The position numbers and the translations under genes are program-made. Under the pieces are notes generated by a model. It made no database searches. It worked only from the letters and a program-made list of their open reading frames with translations, and had not been told where the DNA came from. A stretch of 64,000 nt of DNA from Streptomyces sp. 11x1. Lineage in GTDB: Bacteria > Actinomycetota > Actinomycetes > Streptomycetales > Streptomycetaceae. Shown here in pieces: positions 46,109 through 54,887 of this stretch; position 1 is the stretch's first letter, and every line of letters begins with the position of its first letter. The stretch covers positions 9,573,001 through 9,637,000 of the forward strand of contig NZ_CP122458.1 in the NCBI RefSeq assembly GCF_032598905.1, written 5' to 3'.

Positions 46109-46825
46109 GTGACTGCCGAGGCGGAAACAGACGGAGAAGTCGGCCAGGAGGCCCGGCCCGGTTACGGCGAAGGGCGGGGGGCTCTCCTGGAAGCGGCGGT
46201 CAGGGTGGTGGCCCGTGGCGGCCTGCGGAAACTGACCTATCGTGCCGTCGCAGCCGAGGCCGGTGTCACGCACGGACTGGTCGCCCACCACTTCGGCTCG
46301 CGCGACACGCTGCTCGAAGAGGCGCTGCGATGGTGCGTCACCCGCAGTATCGAGACGTCCTCGCTGGTGCCCGCCAGCGGAAGGCTGGAGGACTTCGCCG
46401 CCACCCTGGCCGACTTCATCGCGGCCGACCCCGACCTCCAGGCCTTCCAGTTCGAGCTCAAGCTCGAATCCAGCCGGCGGCCGGAGCTGCGCCACCACGT
46501 CGACCTGCTCTACGACGCCTACCGCGATGCCGTCCGCGAGGCACTGGCCTGCTTCGACGTGCCGCAGGAGATGACGGAGATCGTCTTCGCGGCCTTGGAC
46601 GGCCTGGTCTTCCACCAGGTCACGTCCAGCGCACCGAACCGCACCGCGGAGGGTGTCGAGGCCTTGCGCCGGCTCCTCGCGGTCCATCGCGCGCAGACGT
46701 CACCAAGGGGGGCGGCCGGTGCATTGAATGAGCCGGAGCTCTCCTGCGCCCATCTCAGGGGCGGCGATGAGGAGCAAGCGTCGAGGAGATCGTCCAGCGC
46801 GTGGCCCGCACCGGCACACCCGTGA
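46109..46825 (+). CDS. TetR family regulator, right flank of catabolic cluster
   Basis: 238 residues. HTH: GRGALLEAAVRVVARGGLRK, LTYRAVAAEAGVTHGLVAHH. Paralogous to the regulator at 33578. Divergent from the gcvT operon over a shared region with the TATCC operators, so autoregulation is likely. GTG 46109 with GGAGGG just upstream was chosen over a TTG at 46067. The last 45 residues (HRAQTSPRGAAGALNEPE onwards) lack counterparts in the paralogue and run into foreign relic DNA, so the native C terminus may have been lost. Confidence 0.9.
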   Translation: MTAEAETDGEVGQEARPGYGEGRGALLEAAVRVVARGGLRKLTYRAVAAEAGVTHGLVAHHFGSRDTLLEEALRWCVTRSIETSSLVPASGRLEDFAATLADFIAADPDLQAFQFELKLESSRRPELRHHVDLLYDAYRDAVREALACFDVPQEMTEIVFAALDGLVFHQVTSSAPNRTAEGVEALRRLLAVHRAQTSPRGAAGALNEPELSCAHLRGGDEEQASRRSSSAWPAPAHP

Positions 46826-47030
46826 TCGACGTCCGCTACCGCAGCCCCACTCACCTCGACCCCGCTCACGAACGCGTCTGGTCGTGTTCCCACTTCCGGC
46901 TTCAGGACGAGGACGGCCGGCCGCTCGGAGTCTGTGAGGCCAGCCTCGACATCACCGACCGCTATGTGGCGCGCCGGCGTCTCGCCTTGCTCAGCCGGGC
47001 GAGCGGCAGTATCGAGAGCACCACAAAGGC
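46771..47030 (+). pseudogene. PAS-SpoIIE phosphatase fragment
   Basis: The frame reads ASVEEIVQRVARTGTPVIDV, RYRSPTHLDPAHERVWSCSH, FRLQDEDGRPLGVCEASLDI, TDRYVARRRLALLSRASGSI, which is the end of a PAS domain and the linker to the GAF/SpoIIE part of streptomycete phosphatases. No start and no catalytic PP2C domain are present. It overlaps a MarR scrap on the other strand. Confidence 0.7.
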
Positions 47031-47123
47031 GGTCCAGGTCAGGTCGACTCCGCGCAGCACGGAGTTCTCCAGGTGCTGCCGCACCGCCGAGGCGGCGCGA
47101 TAGATGTTGGCGACAACTGCCAT
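46962..47123 (-). pseudogene. MarR regulator N-terminal fragment
   Basis: From ATG 47123 the sequence reads MAVVANIYRAASAVRQHLEN, SVLRGVDLTWTAFVVL, the MarR dimerisation-helix start, then diverges at about 47015 and stops at 46962. No winged helix remains. It starts 4 bases after the stop of the SDR fragment, so the two were neighbours in an operon. Confidence 0.65.
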
Positions 47124-47127
47124 CTGG

Positions 47128-47487
47128 TCATGCCTGCGGGGTGTACGGGCCCGTGCCGGAGACGGCGCGGGCCTTCTGCGCGGCGATGCCGCCCCACTCG
47201 GACTTGACCCCGCCCGGTTCGATCACCACGACGTCGATCCCGAAGGGCTTGAGCTCCATGCGCAGGCAGTCGCTGAGCGCTTCCAGCGCGTACTTCGTGG
47301 CGTGGTACCAGGCTCCCAGTGAGGTGCACATGCGGCCACCCACCGAGGTGATGTTGACGATGGTTCCCGAGCGCTGCGCCCGCATGTGCGGCAGGACCAG
47401 CTGGGTCAGGCGCGCTGCGCCGAACACGTTGACCTCGAACTGTTCCCTGGCCTCCTGCAGGGCACCGTCCACCGCTGTCCCTGTGCG
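47128..47487 (-). pseudogene. Short-chain dehydrogenase, 3' exon fragment at intron junction
   Basis: Only the C-terminal two thirds of an SDR enzyme remains: REQFEVNVFGAARLTQLVLP, GTIVNITSVGGRMCTSLGAW, the catalytic YHATKYALEALSDCLRMELK, VVIEPGGVKSEW. The Rossmann N terminus with TGASSGIG is absent: upstream the frame enters group II intron sequence at about 47487. No matching 5' exon exists on the other side of the intron. Confidence 0.75.
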
Positions 47488-47546
47488 GTCGGCTCGGGAC
47501 GCGGTGACTGCGTTGCCGCTGTTCCGTTTCCCCGAGCCGCCGGCCC

Positions 47547-47580
<34 letters not shown>

Positions 47581-47601
47581 TCCACATGTCTTTCCCGGTG
47601 G

Positions 47602-48336
47602 TCAGCCTCTGCGGGCTGCGGGTTCGATGGTCCACGGAGTCGGGATACGTGCTCCGCGGTAGCGGTAGCGCACGATCGCGACGCTGGATGCGCCGGTGAA
47701 CGTCACCTCTCCGTCGGCGAACCTCCAGCCGTGGTCGCAGAAGCGCCGCAGCTGGCTTCGGCGGATGCCGTGTTTTCGGAGGAGCCATCGGGCGATGCGG
47801 TTCCACGCGTGGTGGTCGATCGCGTTGAAGGTCCTCTTCGAGGCACCGTGCCTGAAGTAGGTCGCCCACCCGGCCAGGGCCCGGTTCATGCTCGTGAGGA
47901 GAGCTGCCAAGCTCTGGTTCTGGGTGTGTCTGTAGGTCCGCGCCGACACTCGGTCTCCGATGGCCTGCATGGCCTTCTTCGAGGGCCGGGTGTAGACGAC
48001 CTGCTTGTTCGTGCCACGTTTCCGCTGGCGGCGGATGTGGTGGCCGAGGAAGTCGAAGCCGTCGTCGATGTGAACCACGCGGGTCTTCTCATCGGACAAC
48101 CGCAGTCCGAGCGGGGCCAGGACCTTGGCTGTCTGCTCGCGCAGGGCCTCGGCCCGGTGGACCGGACCGCTGACGAGGACGACAAAGTCGTCCGCGTAGC
48201 GCACCAGCCTCCAGTTCCCTTCTCCGGTCTTGCGGCGCTTCTCCCGTTGCCAGCTGGTGCCCATCCGGGAGTTCCACTGGCCGTGAAAGTGCTCGTCCAG
48301 TGCCGTCAGGGCGATGTTCGCCAGCAGCGGGGAGAG
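47602..48336 (-). pseudogene. Group II intron maturase, C-terminal half
   Basis: Contains the end of the reverse transcriptase with the YADD box (RLVRYADDFVVL), thumb, and maturase-specific domain (VHIDDGFDFLGHHIRRQ, YFRHGASKRTFNAIDHHAWN). No HNH endonuclease domain follows. The N-terminal half is at 50597-51342; together they form one complete protein once the 2260-base element is removed. The frame restarts exactly at LSPLLANIAL. Confidence 0.85.
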
Positions 48337-49999
48337 CACGCCCCCAACGCAATGGGTAACTCGGGCGTGAGTCACCCTCCGTAGCGTCTTGATCTTGATG
48401 TTGGCCGTCGTCGGTGGCGTGTTCGGGGACGGGGATGCGGTGCCGGATGGTGATCTTCTCGGGGCCGATGAGCACGTCCTTGACGAGAAGTCGCAGGACG
48501 CGCTGACGTTCGGGGACCTCGGCGCTTTCGGCGTTGTCGCGGAGCTGGGCGAGGAAGCCCTCGAGGTCGTCGGCGAGCTTGAGGTAGGCGTCCCGGTCGG
48601 CGATCGATGCGTCCAGAGCGGCGAGCTGGCCGCGCAGGTTGCTCTCGCGGGCGCGCAGATCGGGCATCCGGGAGCGGAGTTCGTCGAGGGTGACCAGCTG
48701 TTCCTGGAACGCTTCGATCATGCGGGTGATCGCTGTGGTGGCCTTGGTCAGGGCCAGTTCGAGCCGGCCGCGCTGCCGCGTGGCGGGATCGGAGGTGCGG
48801 GCGCGTTCCAGCCGCTTGTCGATCTCGGTCCGGATCAGGTGCGGGTCGGCGATCATGCCGATGATGTGGTCCCAGACGACGGTGTCGAGGTAGTCGGCGC
48901 GGACGGGCTTGTTGGCGCAGACCCGGCCACCCTCGTAGCGGTAGTCGTCCGAGCCCAGGCACCGGTAGTAGTAGATCTTCTTGCCGGACGATGTGGTGGT
49001 CGAGGTCCGGTAGTAGCCATATCCGCAGCTCACACAGGCCGACAGGCCCTGAAGGAGGGAAGGGATCTTGCTGTTGCGCGAGGCGAAGCGTTTGTTGTCG
49101 GCGAGCCGCTGGGCGGCGCGTTCGAAGGTCGCCGGGGTGATGAGCGCGGGAACGGGAATGGTGATCCACTCCTCGTGGGGTCGGTCGGCGGCCTTGACTG
49201 CGCGGGGGGTGCTGCGGCCCTCCAGACGGGCCCGGCGGTTGAGGCCCGGGGACTCGTGGAGGGTCTGGGTCTTGCCGAAGGCGGCCTGGCCTTTATAGGC
49301 GGGGTTGCGGAGCATGCCCCAGACCACGCTGCGGTCCCAGCGGGTCTTGCCGGTGCGGGTGGGGATGTTGCTGCTGGTGAGCCAGCGGGTCAGGTCCGCG
49401 ATGGAGGCCCCGTCGTCGGTGTAGCGGCGAAACAGCTCCACCACCAGCACCGCCTCGGACTCGATGATCTCGTAGGTGGCCCCGCACTCAGGGGTTTTGC
49501 GCAGGTAGCGGTAGCCGAACGGGGCACCGCCCAGCACGTTGATGGACCCCGAGCGGGCCCGGTAGGTCTTCCCGCGCCGGTAGCGCTCCATCAGCTGGGC
49601 CTTCTCGTACTCGGCGAACATGCCCTGGAACTGGACCATCAGCTGGTCCTCGGGGCTGTCACCACGCGGGCCGCGTACGAACTCCACCCGGGTGCCGGCG
49701 CGGGCGAACTCCTCGATCAGCAGAGCCTGGTAGGCGAACTTGCGGGCGAGTCGGTCGGGTGCATAACACAGCACCACATCCACGCCGACCTGGGCGACCA
49801 GATCGCGCAGTCGCTCCAGTGCGGGCCGCACCAGGGTCGCCCCGGAGTGGCCCTCGTCCTCGAACACCCACTCCTCGGGCAGCTCAAGACGCTTTTCGGC
49901 GGCGTGCGCGCGCAGGGCCGCGGTCTGCGAGCCGATCGTCTGGTCCTTCTTCTGCCGGGCCGAGGACACCCGGGCGTAGATCGCCACACTGGTTGTCAT
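48089..49999 (-). CDS. Large serine recombinase of the inserted element
   Basis: A 636-codon frame. The resolvase domain has the catalytic Ser in IYARVSSARQ, VVLCYAPDRLARKF with the DR-x-x-R-type block and GHSGATLVRPAL. Next is the recombinase domain (GGAPFGYRYLRKTPECGATY) and a zinc ribbon (CVSCGYGYY to RVCANKP), then a coiled-coil leucine-rich segment. It is the largest gene of the element and presumably mediates its excision and insertion. Natural C terminus is probably SYPLRWGR encoded within the left terminal repeat; the frame then runs 80 codons into intron DNA. Confidence 0.85.
   Translation of the reverse strand: MTTSVAIYARVSSARQKKDQTIGSQTAALRAHAAEKRLELPEEWVFEDEGHSGATLVRPALERLRDLVAQVGVDVVLCYAPDRLARKFAYQALLIEEFARAGTRVEFVRGPRGDSPEDQLMVQFQGMFAEYEKAQLMERYRRGKTYRARSGSINVLGGAPFGYRYLRKTPECGATYEIIESEAVLVVELFRRYTDDGASIADLTRWLTSSNIPTRTGKTRWDRSVVWGMLRNPAYKGQAAFGKTQTLHESPGLNRRARLEGRSTPRAVKAADRPHEEWITIPVPALITPATFERAAQRLADNKRFASRNSKIPSLLQGLSACVSCGYGYYRTSTTTSSGKKIYYYRCLGSDDYRYEGGRVCANKPVRADYLDTVVWDHIIGMIADPHLIRTEIDKRLERARTSDPATRQRGRLELALTKATTAITRMIEAFQEQLVTLDELRSRMPDLRARESNLRGQLAALDASIADRDAYLKLADDLEGFLAQLRDNAESAEVPERQRVLRLLVKDVLIGPEKITIRHRIPVPEHATDDGQHQDQDATEGDSRPSYPLRWGRALPAAGEHRPDGTGRALSRPVELPDGHQLATGEAPQDRRRELEAGALRGRLCRPRQRSGPPGRGPARADSQGPGPARTAVVR
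48337..48361 (+). repeat. Left terminal inverted repeat of serine-recombinase element
   Basis: 25 bases, inverse of 50572-50596 except one T/C difference. Encodes the last codons of the recombinase on the - strand. Confidence 0.88.
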
Positions 50000-50135
50000 C
50001 GCTCACTCCTGCCTGCTCCAGGCGGTCCTGCATCCGGACCCGCCGCTGCGGAACCAACACCGCGTAGGCCGCGGCCAAGTCCGCCGCCGCATGGCGGTCG
50101 AAGACCGCCTCCACCTGAACCCGCCGGCCGCTCAC
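49884..50135 (-). CDS. Small protein coupled to the recombinase
   Basis: 83 codons: MSGRRVQVEAVFDRHAAADL, AAYAVLVPQRRVRMQDRLEQ, then a low-complexity tail overlapping the recombinase start by about 115 bases. Its GTG overlaps the RHH stop (GTGA), which argues that it is real, but only the first 48 residues look protein-like. Family not recognised. Confidence 0.5.
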   Translation of the reverse strand: MSGRRVQVEAVFDRHAAADLAAAYAVLVPQRRVRMQDRLEQAGVSDDNQCGDLRPGVLGPAEEGPDDRLADRGPARARRRKAS

Positions 50136-50479
50136 CTCCGCGGCCGGCCCTCCGGGGCACCCCGCTCAAGGAACTCGGCCAGGGCCTGGGCCACCACCGC
50201 AGAGATCGCCTGGTCACTCTCGCGGGCACGGCTGCGGATCTGCGCGGCCAGCGACCCCGGCAGCTTGACGGTGAACACCACGCTCGACTCGGGGACTTCG
50301 ACTCGGCCAGCAGCCATGGCCTGCTCCAGATACCGGCGTGCCTGACGCACCGACACCCCGTACCTACTCGCCAACGTGCGGGCGGCTGCGGCCGCGGGCA
50401 CCCCCGCTCCGGCCAGATCCGCGGCGGCGTTGACCCGCCGGGCGTACTCGACGCTATCGACACGATCACCACGCACCAT
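50132..50479 (-). CDS. Ribbon-helix-helix-like DNA-binding protein of the element
   Basis: 115 residues. N-terminal part (LAGAGVPAAAAARTLASRYG, VSVRQARRYLEQAMAAG) looks like a helix-turn-helix, and the C-terminal part (SSVVFTVKLPGSLAAQIRSR, ISAVVAQALAEFLERG) like a CopG-type ribbon-helix-helix. Probably the element's regulator or directionality factor. First gene of the element's operon. Confidence 0.7.
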   Translation of the reverse strand: MVRGDRVDSVEYARRVNAAADLAGAGVPAAAAARTLASRYGVSVRQARRYLEQAMAAGRVEVPESSVVFTVKLPGSLAAQIRSRARESDQAISAVVAQALAEFLERGAPEGRPRR

Positions 50480-50571
50480 GTCACAAACCTACTACCCATT
50501 GTGACGCCCCTTACCCTCCGCGCGAGGAAGGAGTTCCAGCCGGCGGTAGCCGAGCGTCACCTCGAAGCAGA

Positions 50572-50596
50572 AGTTGCCCATTGCGTTGGGGGCGTG
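50572..50596 (-). repeat. Right terminal inverted repeat of serine-recombinase element
   Basis: Inverse of 48337-48361 with one mismatch; begins CACGCCCCCAACGC on the - strand and is followed by the flanking AG dinucleotide. Confidence 0.88.
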
Positions 50597-51342
50597 AGAA
50601 TCCCGCCCTGGGGAGTGCCAGTGGCGGTGTCCTTGGCGATGCCGTGGTGCATGACCCCGGCCTTCAAGAACGCTTTCACCAACGCCAGGACGTGCTTGTC
50701 GGAGATCCTGGTCCGCAGCCGGTTCATCAGGGCAACGTGATCGATGTTGTCGAAACACGCCTCGATGTCGGCCTCCAGGACTACGTGGTAGCCCCGGCGG
50801 GTCAGGCAGATGATCTCCTCGATCGCGTCCTGAGCCCGGCGGTTGGGCCGGAACCCGTAGGAGACCGGCAGGAAGTCGGCCTCGAAGACGGGCTCCAGCA
50901 CCGCCTTGAGCGCGGCCTGCACGACCCTGTCCTTCACGGTCGGAATGCCAAGATCACGCATCTTCCCGTTGGACTTGGGGATCTGTGTGCGCCGCACCGG
51001 TGCAGGGCGGTAGGTCCGCCCCTTGAGCTCGTCCCGGATCTGCATCAGGAACGGCTGCACTCCCAGCCGGGTTTCGACCGCAGCCACGGTGAGCCCGTCG
51101 ATCCCGGCCGTCTTCGCCCCGGCGTTGCCCGCAACTCGATGCCAGGCATCGATCAGGAACGCCGGGTCGAAGACCAGGTTGTACAGATCATCGAATCGGT
51201 GCAGGGCATCCGCCTGCGCCCACTGGTGCAACTTGAGCTGCATCCTCCGTACCGGGACTCCTGGCCTCCACGGCGCAGTCGGCCCGGCCCCGGTATTCAC
51301 CGGGGCATCTCCGGTCATTGCAGTCTTCTCCTTGTCTGACAT
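50597..51342 (-). pseudogene. Group II intron maturase, N-terminal half
   Basis: Begins MSDKEKTAMTGDAPVNTGAG and contains the reverse transcriptase fingers and palm start: LRDELKGRTYRPAPVRRTQI-type block, FLPVSYGFRPNRRAQDAIEE, VVLEADIEACFDNIDHVALM and GTPQGGIL, where the insertion occurs. Beyond that the frame reads a few junk codons from the element. Completed by the half at 47602-48336. Confidence 0.87.
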
Positions 51343-51936
51343 GCTGCCGCCCTTCCCCGTGCGACCGGCTTTCCCGGCCTCGGAGTACTACGGCGGCTCC
51401 GCCCCGCCCGCGCCCTTCGACGGGCAACGCGTCTATCCCGACTCCCGCCACTGGACGCGGCGTTGGAGGAGGAACGGCACACGGGCGGTTCCCACGTTCA
51501 CCGTTGATCGATCGAGAGGTGAGGCGCCCGGCTATACCCCTGCGGCATCGCCACGGTTACGCCGTAGTCTTTCGCCGTGGCCTCCCAGGCCCAGGAGGGG
51601 AAGACCGGCCTAGGAGTTCACCGACAGTCACCACCCTGGCAGGGCGGAAGACTCTCGGCTGCGCACCGCCAACCAGCCCATATCCACCGGATTGAGTGAG
51701 CTGGCACGCTATCGAGAGGCGTAACAACACCGGTTCCTCGCGTGCACCTTCCTCTCTCGCTCACCGGGCCCGACCCATCCGGCAGTGCTGAGCCGACCCG
51801 ACTTCGTCACGACTGCTTGCCGCCCTTCCCGGCGTTCCTCCAGGTCAGGCTGTCGTCAGCTTCACCCGCCTGCTACGACAGGCGGGCGGCGGAGTCCTTT
51901 CACCTCCGCTCGATCTCCCGACGCCTCGTGGCGCAC
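51343..51936 (-). ncRNA. 5' structural RNA of the group II intron (domains I-IV region)
   Basis: 594 bases between the intron 5' end and the maturase start, with no protein-coding family match. GTGCGCC at the 5' end and many short inverted segments fit the structured RNA part. Individual domains I-III are not assigned here. Confidence 0.6.
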
Positions 51937-51942
51937 CCCCCT

Positions 51943-53201
51943 TGATCGTGGACACCTGGAGACTGGGACCTGAGGTTCGAGGGGAAGTAGCACCAGGTGG
52001 GAAGCAAGTACACGAAGCGGTACACCGAGGAGTTCAAGCGGGACGCGATCGCGCTCGTCGACTCCTCGGGCAAGACGGTCACCGCGGTGGCCCGGGAACT
52101 CGGCATCAGCTCGGAGTCCCTGCGCGGCTGGTACCGCAAGGCCAAGGCCGACCGGGGCGAGGGTCGGAGCGGCGATCTGACCGGCGCCGAGCGCGAGGAA
52201 CTGCGGCGGCTGCGCAAGGAGAACCGCGAACAGCAGCAGACGATCGAGATCCTGAAAAGAGCGACCGCCTTCTTCGTGAAGGAGAACGACCGGTGAGCGA
52301 GTTGCCCCGGTTGATCCATGCGGAGAAGGCGAACTACCCGATCGCCCTGCTGTGCCGGGTGCTGCGTGTGGCCCGCTCCTCCTGCTACGCCTGGTGCGAG
52401 GGCAAAGCTGCCCGTCGCAGGCGCCAAGCCGCCGACGACGCACTCGCGCACGAGATCACCGTGCTGCACCTCGCCTCCCGCCGTACCTACGGTGTCCCGT
52501 GCATCCACGCCGAGCTGCGCCGCCTCGGGCGGCGGGTGAACCGCAAGCGCATAGCCCGGGTGATGCGCGAGCGCGACATCCGCGACGTCACCCGCCGCAA
52601 GCACCGCTCACTGACCCGGCCGGACAAGAAGGCGAAGCCGGCCCCGGACCTGATCGGCCGCGACTTTCACGCCGATACGCCCGGAACCCAAACTGGTCGG
52701 CGACATCACCTACCTGCCCACCGCCGAGGGCTGGCTCTACCTCGCCTGCCGGCTGGACCTGGCCACCCGCGAGGTAGTCGGCTATGCCATGGCTGACCAC
52801 CACCGCGCCGAACTCGTCGTCGACGCCCTGGACATGGCCCACGGCCGGGGCCACCTGCAGCCCGGCTGCGTGATCCACAGTGATCGCGGAAGCGAGTACA
52901 CATCGACCCAATTCCAGGACCGAATAGGGGAGTTGGGACTGCGGCAGAGCTGCGGACGCACCGGATCATGCTTCGACAACGCCGCCGCTGAAAGCCTCTG
53001 GGCCCTGCTCAAGGAGGAGACCGGCACCCGGACCTGGCCCGACCGGGCCACCGCCCGCGCCGAGGTCTTCAACTTCATGGAGACCTTCTACAACCGCCGC
53101 CGCCTGCGCAAGCACAGGATCTTCGGCTACCTCACCCCAACCGAGACCAGGCAGCGGCAACAGCACGCCCTCGCCGCATATCCATCCAGTGTCCAAGATC
53201 A
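51943..53201 (+). mobile_element. IS3-type insertion sequence
   Basis: Ends are TGATCGTGGACAC (51943) and the inverse TGATCTTGGACAC (53189-53201), starting TG and ending CA. OrfA and OrfB overlap by 4 bases as expected in IS3 elements using frameshifting. No target duplication is evident: the left side abuts the group II intron after 6 bases and the right side abuts the IS4 target duplication after 3. OrfB is frameshifted, so this copy is not autonomous. Confidence 0.87.
51997..52296 (+). CDS. IS3 transposase OrfA
   Basis: 99 residues: KYTKRYTEEFKRDAIALVDS, VTAVARELGISSESLRGWYR forms the helix-turn-helix, followed by a leucine-zipper-like EELRRLRKENREQQQTIEI, LKRATAFF end. It binds the ends of the element. 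The start follows GGGGAAGTAGCACCAG; GTG is the codon used. Confidence 0.9.
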   Translation: MGSKYTKRYTEEFKRDAIALVDSSGKTVTAVARELGISSESLRGWYRKAKADRGEGRSGDLTGAEREELRRLRKENREQQQTIEILKRATAFFVKENDR

Positions 53202-53226
53202 CGGGGAAACTTCCAAGGCCGGGTAG
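52293..53226 (+). pseudogene. IS3 transposase OrfB, frameshifted
   Basis: Starts with GTG overlapping OrfA's stop. HAEKANYPIALLCRVLRVAR and SRRTYGVPCIHAELRRLGRR are IS3 OrfB blocks. After FHADTP (about 52681) an extra G in the run before GAACCC shifts the frame: the continuation KLVGDITYLPTAEGWLYLAC (first catalytic Asp), IHSDRGSEYTS (second) and NAAAESLWALLKEE (Glu) is in the next frame, ending at 53226 inside the IS4 terminal repeat. All three DDE residues are intact but split. Confidence 0.87.
53205..53212 (+). repeat. IS4 target duplication, left copy (GGAAACTT)
   Basis: The 8-mer directly precedes the IS4 left terminal repeat and recurs at 60676-60683 after the right one. Confidence 0.88.
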
Positions 53227-54879
53227 TTAGCGCGTTTCCGCTGGTGGCAAGGTGCTTGATGCGGTTTCCGGGCTGGCGTAGGTGGCGGGTCCCGTCTTGG
53301 TGATGAGTCCGTTTGCGGCCCATCTGTCGAGCTGGCGATACATCGTGCTGAGGGTGATATTGCCGAGGTGGCGTGCGAGTTCGCGGGTGCGCCAGTGGCG
53401 GCCGGGGTCGGCGTGGAGGAGGTCCAGGACCTGCTGTCTGCGGCGGTCGGCTGGTGGGGCGTACCGGTCGTCGTGGGAGACGGTGGGAAGGTCGGGCTCG
53501 GGTTCGAGGATGGTGACGTCGAGGCGGGTGACCGAACTGCTGGCACTGGGACGGCCGTCGTCTTGGCGTTCGGCATACCGTGAGATCGGGGACCTGACTT
53601 TTCGGGTGCTGATGCGGGGGCGCCTGGGCGGGAGGAGCTGGGCCAGGACGCGGTTGCCTATGACACCCACGATGTCGGTGGTGGTGCTGGCGAGCGTGAT
53701 GATGCCGGCGGCCTGGACGACGAGGTCACGGGCGGTCTCCATGGCGATGGTGAAGCCGCAGCGGTCTGGATCGGTGCCGGGCCTGGACTCGGCGGCTTCC
53801 ACCATCACCGTCCGCAACGCCTGGTAGACGGCGAGCAGAGACCACATCTCCTGCTCGATTCCTGTGGGGTCGCCCGAGCGCAGTACTCGGCCGTCCATGA
53901 GCGTATGGCGGAGTGCGTAGTACGCCGACTCGTGCTCCCATCTTTGGTGGTAGAGGGCGACGAGCGTCGGAGCGGGGTAGCGGCGTGCGTCGGTCAGGGT
54001 CGTGACTAGCCGGTAGGAGCCGGTGAACGATTCATCGCCCCAGCTCACGGTGATCTGTGCTTCCACGACACGCACCGGGACGGTGCCGATGACGGACAGG
54101 TAGGAGCCGTCGTGGAGACGGGTCAGGACCGGGGTGCGGCGGTTGGCACGCAGTCGGCCCAGGAACTTGGCGCCGGTGCCGTCCACGGCGGCGAGGAAGG
54201 CGTTGGCGTCGAAGCCCTTGTCCCACAGGACCAGCATGTCGGGGCCCAGATGGTGCAGAAGCTGCCTTGCGTAGGCGGTCTCGCCGTCGCTGGTGGGGCC
54301 GAACACGGCGCCGATCAGGGCGCGGGTGCCGGTCTCCACCAGGGTCATCAGCTCCAGCATCGGGTAGCCGCCGCGGCTGCCGGCTCCGAACCACTCGACG
54401 TTCCGCTCACTGTCGGGGATCTTGATCGAGCTGCAGCCGTCGAAGGAAACCATCCGGAACGGCCCGAATCGCACTCCGGTAGTCGTCGGCCGGGCGAGCG
54501 GGCCGGCCAGGACCCCGAACAAGCGCCGCATCGGTTCGGTGCCAATGCGACGACGCAGGTCGCGCAGGGCCTTCGCAGTCGGCTCTGCGACCTCGAGCCC
54601 GCCACACGTCAGGGCCACGGTCAGCTTGCTCCAGACCAGCCGGTAGCCGACCTCGGGGAACAGGCACATCGCGAGCAGGAAGTAGACCCCCACCCGAGAA
54701 GGCAGATCCCGTAAACGGCGCTGAACACAGCGGGTTTCGTCCAGGAGAGCATCGACGAGATCAAACGGTATGACCTGGGTCAACTCGCCCAGATGGCCCG
54801 GAGCGAAGCGGCCCGAGGCCACGGTGAACTCGCGTGAGACGGTCACCAGGCCAGGCGGCAGGGGACTGTCGGCGGTCTC
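53227..54879 (-). CDS. IS4-type transposase, 5' end displaced
   Basis: Starts at the junction with the ISL3/IS21 insertion. LPPGLVTVSREFTVASGRFA, FDLVDALLDETRCVQRRLRD, LPSRVGVYFLLAMCLFPEVG are typical. DDE residues are in MVSFDGCSS, MLVLWDKGFDAN and the YREK-like YHQRWEHESAYYALR with the final Lys replaced by Arg. GTG 54846 could restart translation and give about 539 residues. The C terminus runs into the terminal repeat. Probably inactive or reduced because the native start is separated. Confidence 0.85.
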   Translation of the reverse strand, partial: ETADSPLPPGLVTVSREFTVASGRFAPGHLGELTQVIPFDLVDALLDETRCVQRRLRDLPSRVGVYFLLAMCLFPEVGYRLVWSKLTVALTCGGLEVAEPTAKALRDLRRRIGTEPMRRLFGVLAGPLARPTTTGVRFGPFRMVSFDGCSSIKIPDSERNVEWFGAGSRGGYPMLELMTLVETGTRALIGAVFGPTSDGETAYARQLLHHLGPDMLVLWDKGFDANAFLAAVDGTGAKFLGRLRANRRTPVLTRLHDGSYLSVIGTVPVRVVEAQITVSWGDESFTGSYRLVTTLTDARRYPAPTLVALYHQRWEHESAYYALRHTLMDGRVLRSGDPTGIEQEMWSLLAVYQALRTVMVEAAESRPGTDPDRCGFTIAMETARDLVVQAAGIITLASTTTDIVGVIGNRVLAQLLPPRRPRISTRKVRSPISRYAERQDDGRPSASSSVTRLDVTILEPEPDLPTVSHDDRYAPPADRRRQQVLDLLHADPGRHWRTRELARHLGNITLSTMYRQLDRWAANGLITKTGPATYASPETASSTLPPAETR

Positions 54880-54887
54880 TGAACCTG
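54880..54887 (+). repeat. TGAACCTG duplication, left copy (ISL3 copy 1)
   Basis: Repeated at 56627-56634 on the other side of ISL3 copy 1; the right copy is also the terminal sequence of IS21. Confidence 0.9.

Larger units (their letters stand above)
48337..50596. mobile_element. Serine-recombinase element inside the intron maturase
   Basis: 2260 bases bounded by 25-bp terminal inverted repeats with a single mismatch (48337-48361 and 50572-50596, beginning CACGCCCCCAACGCAATGGG). The dinucleotide AG flanks both ends, and removing the element plus one AG restores the maturase reading GGILSPLLANIAL. Contents are an RHH-like gene, a small coupled gene and a large serine recombinase, all on the - strand. 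I do not know a named element with this layout. Confidence 0.82.
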
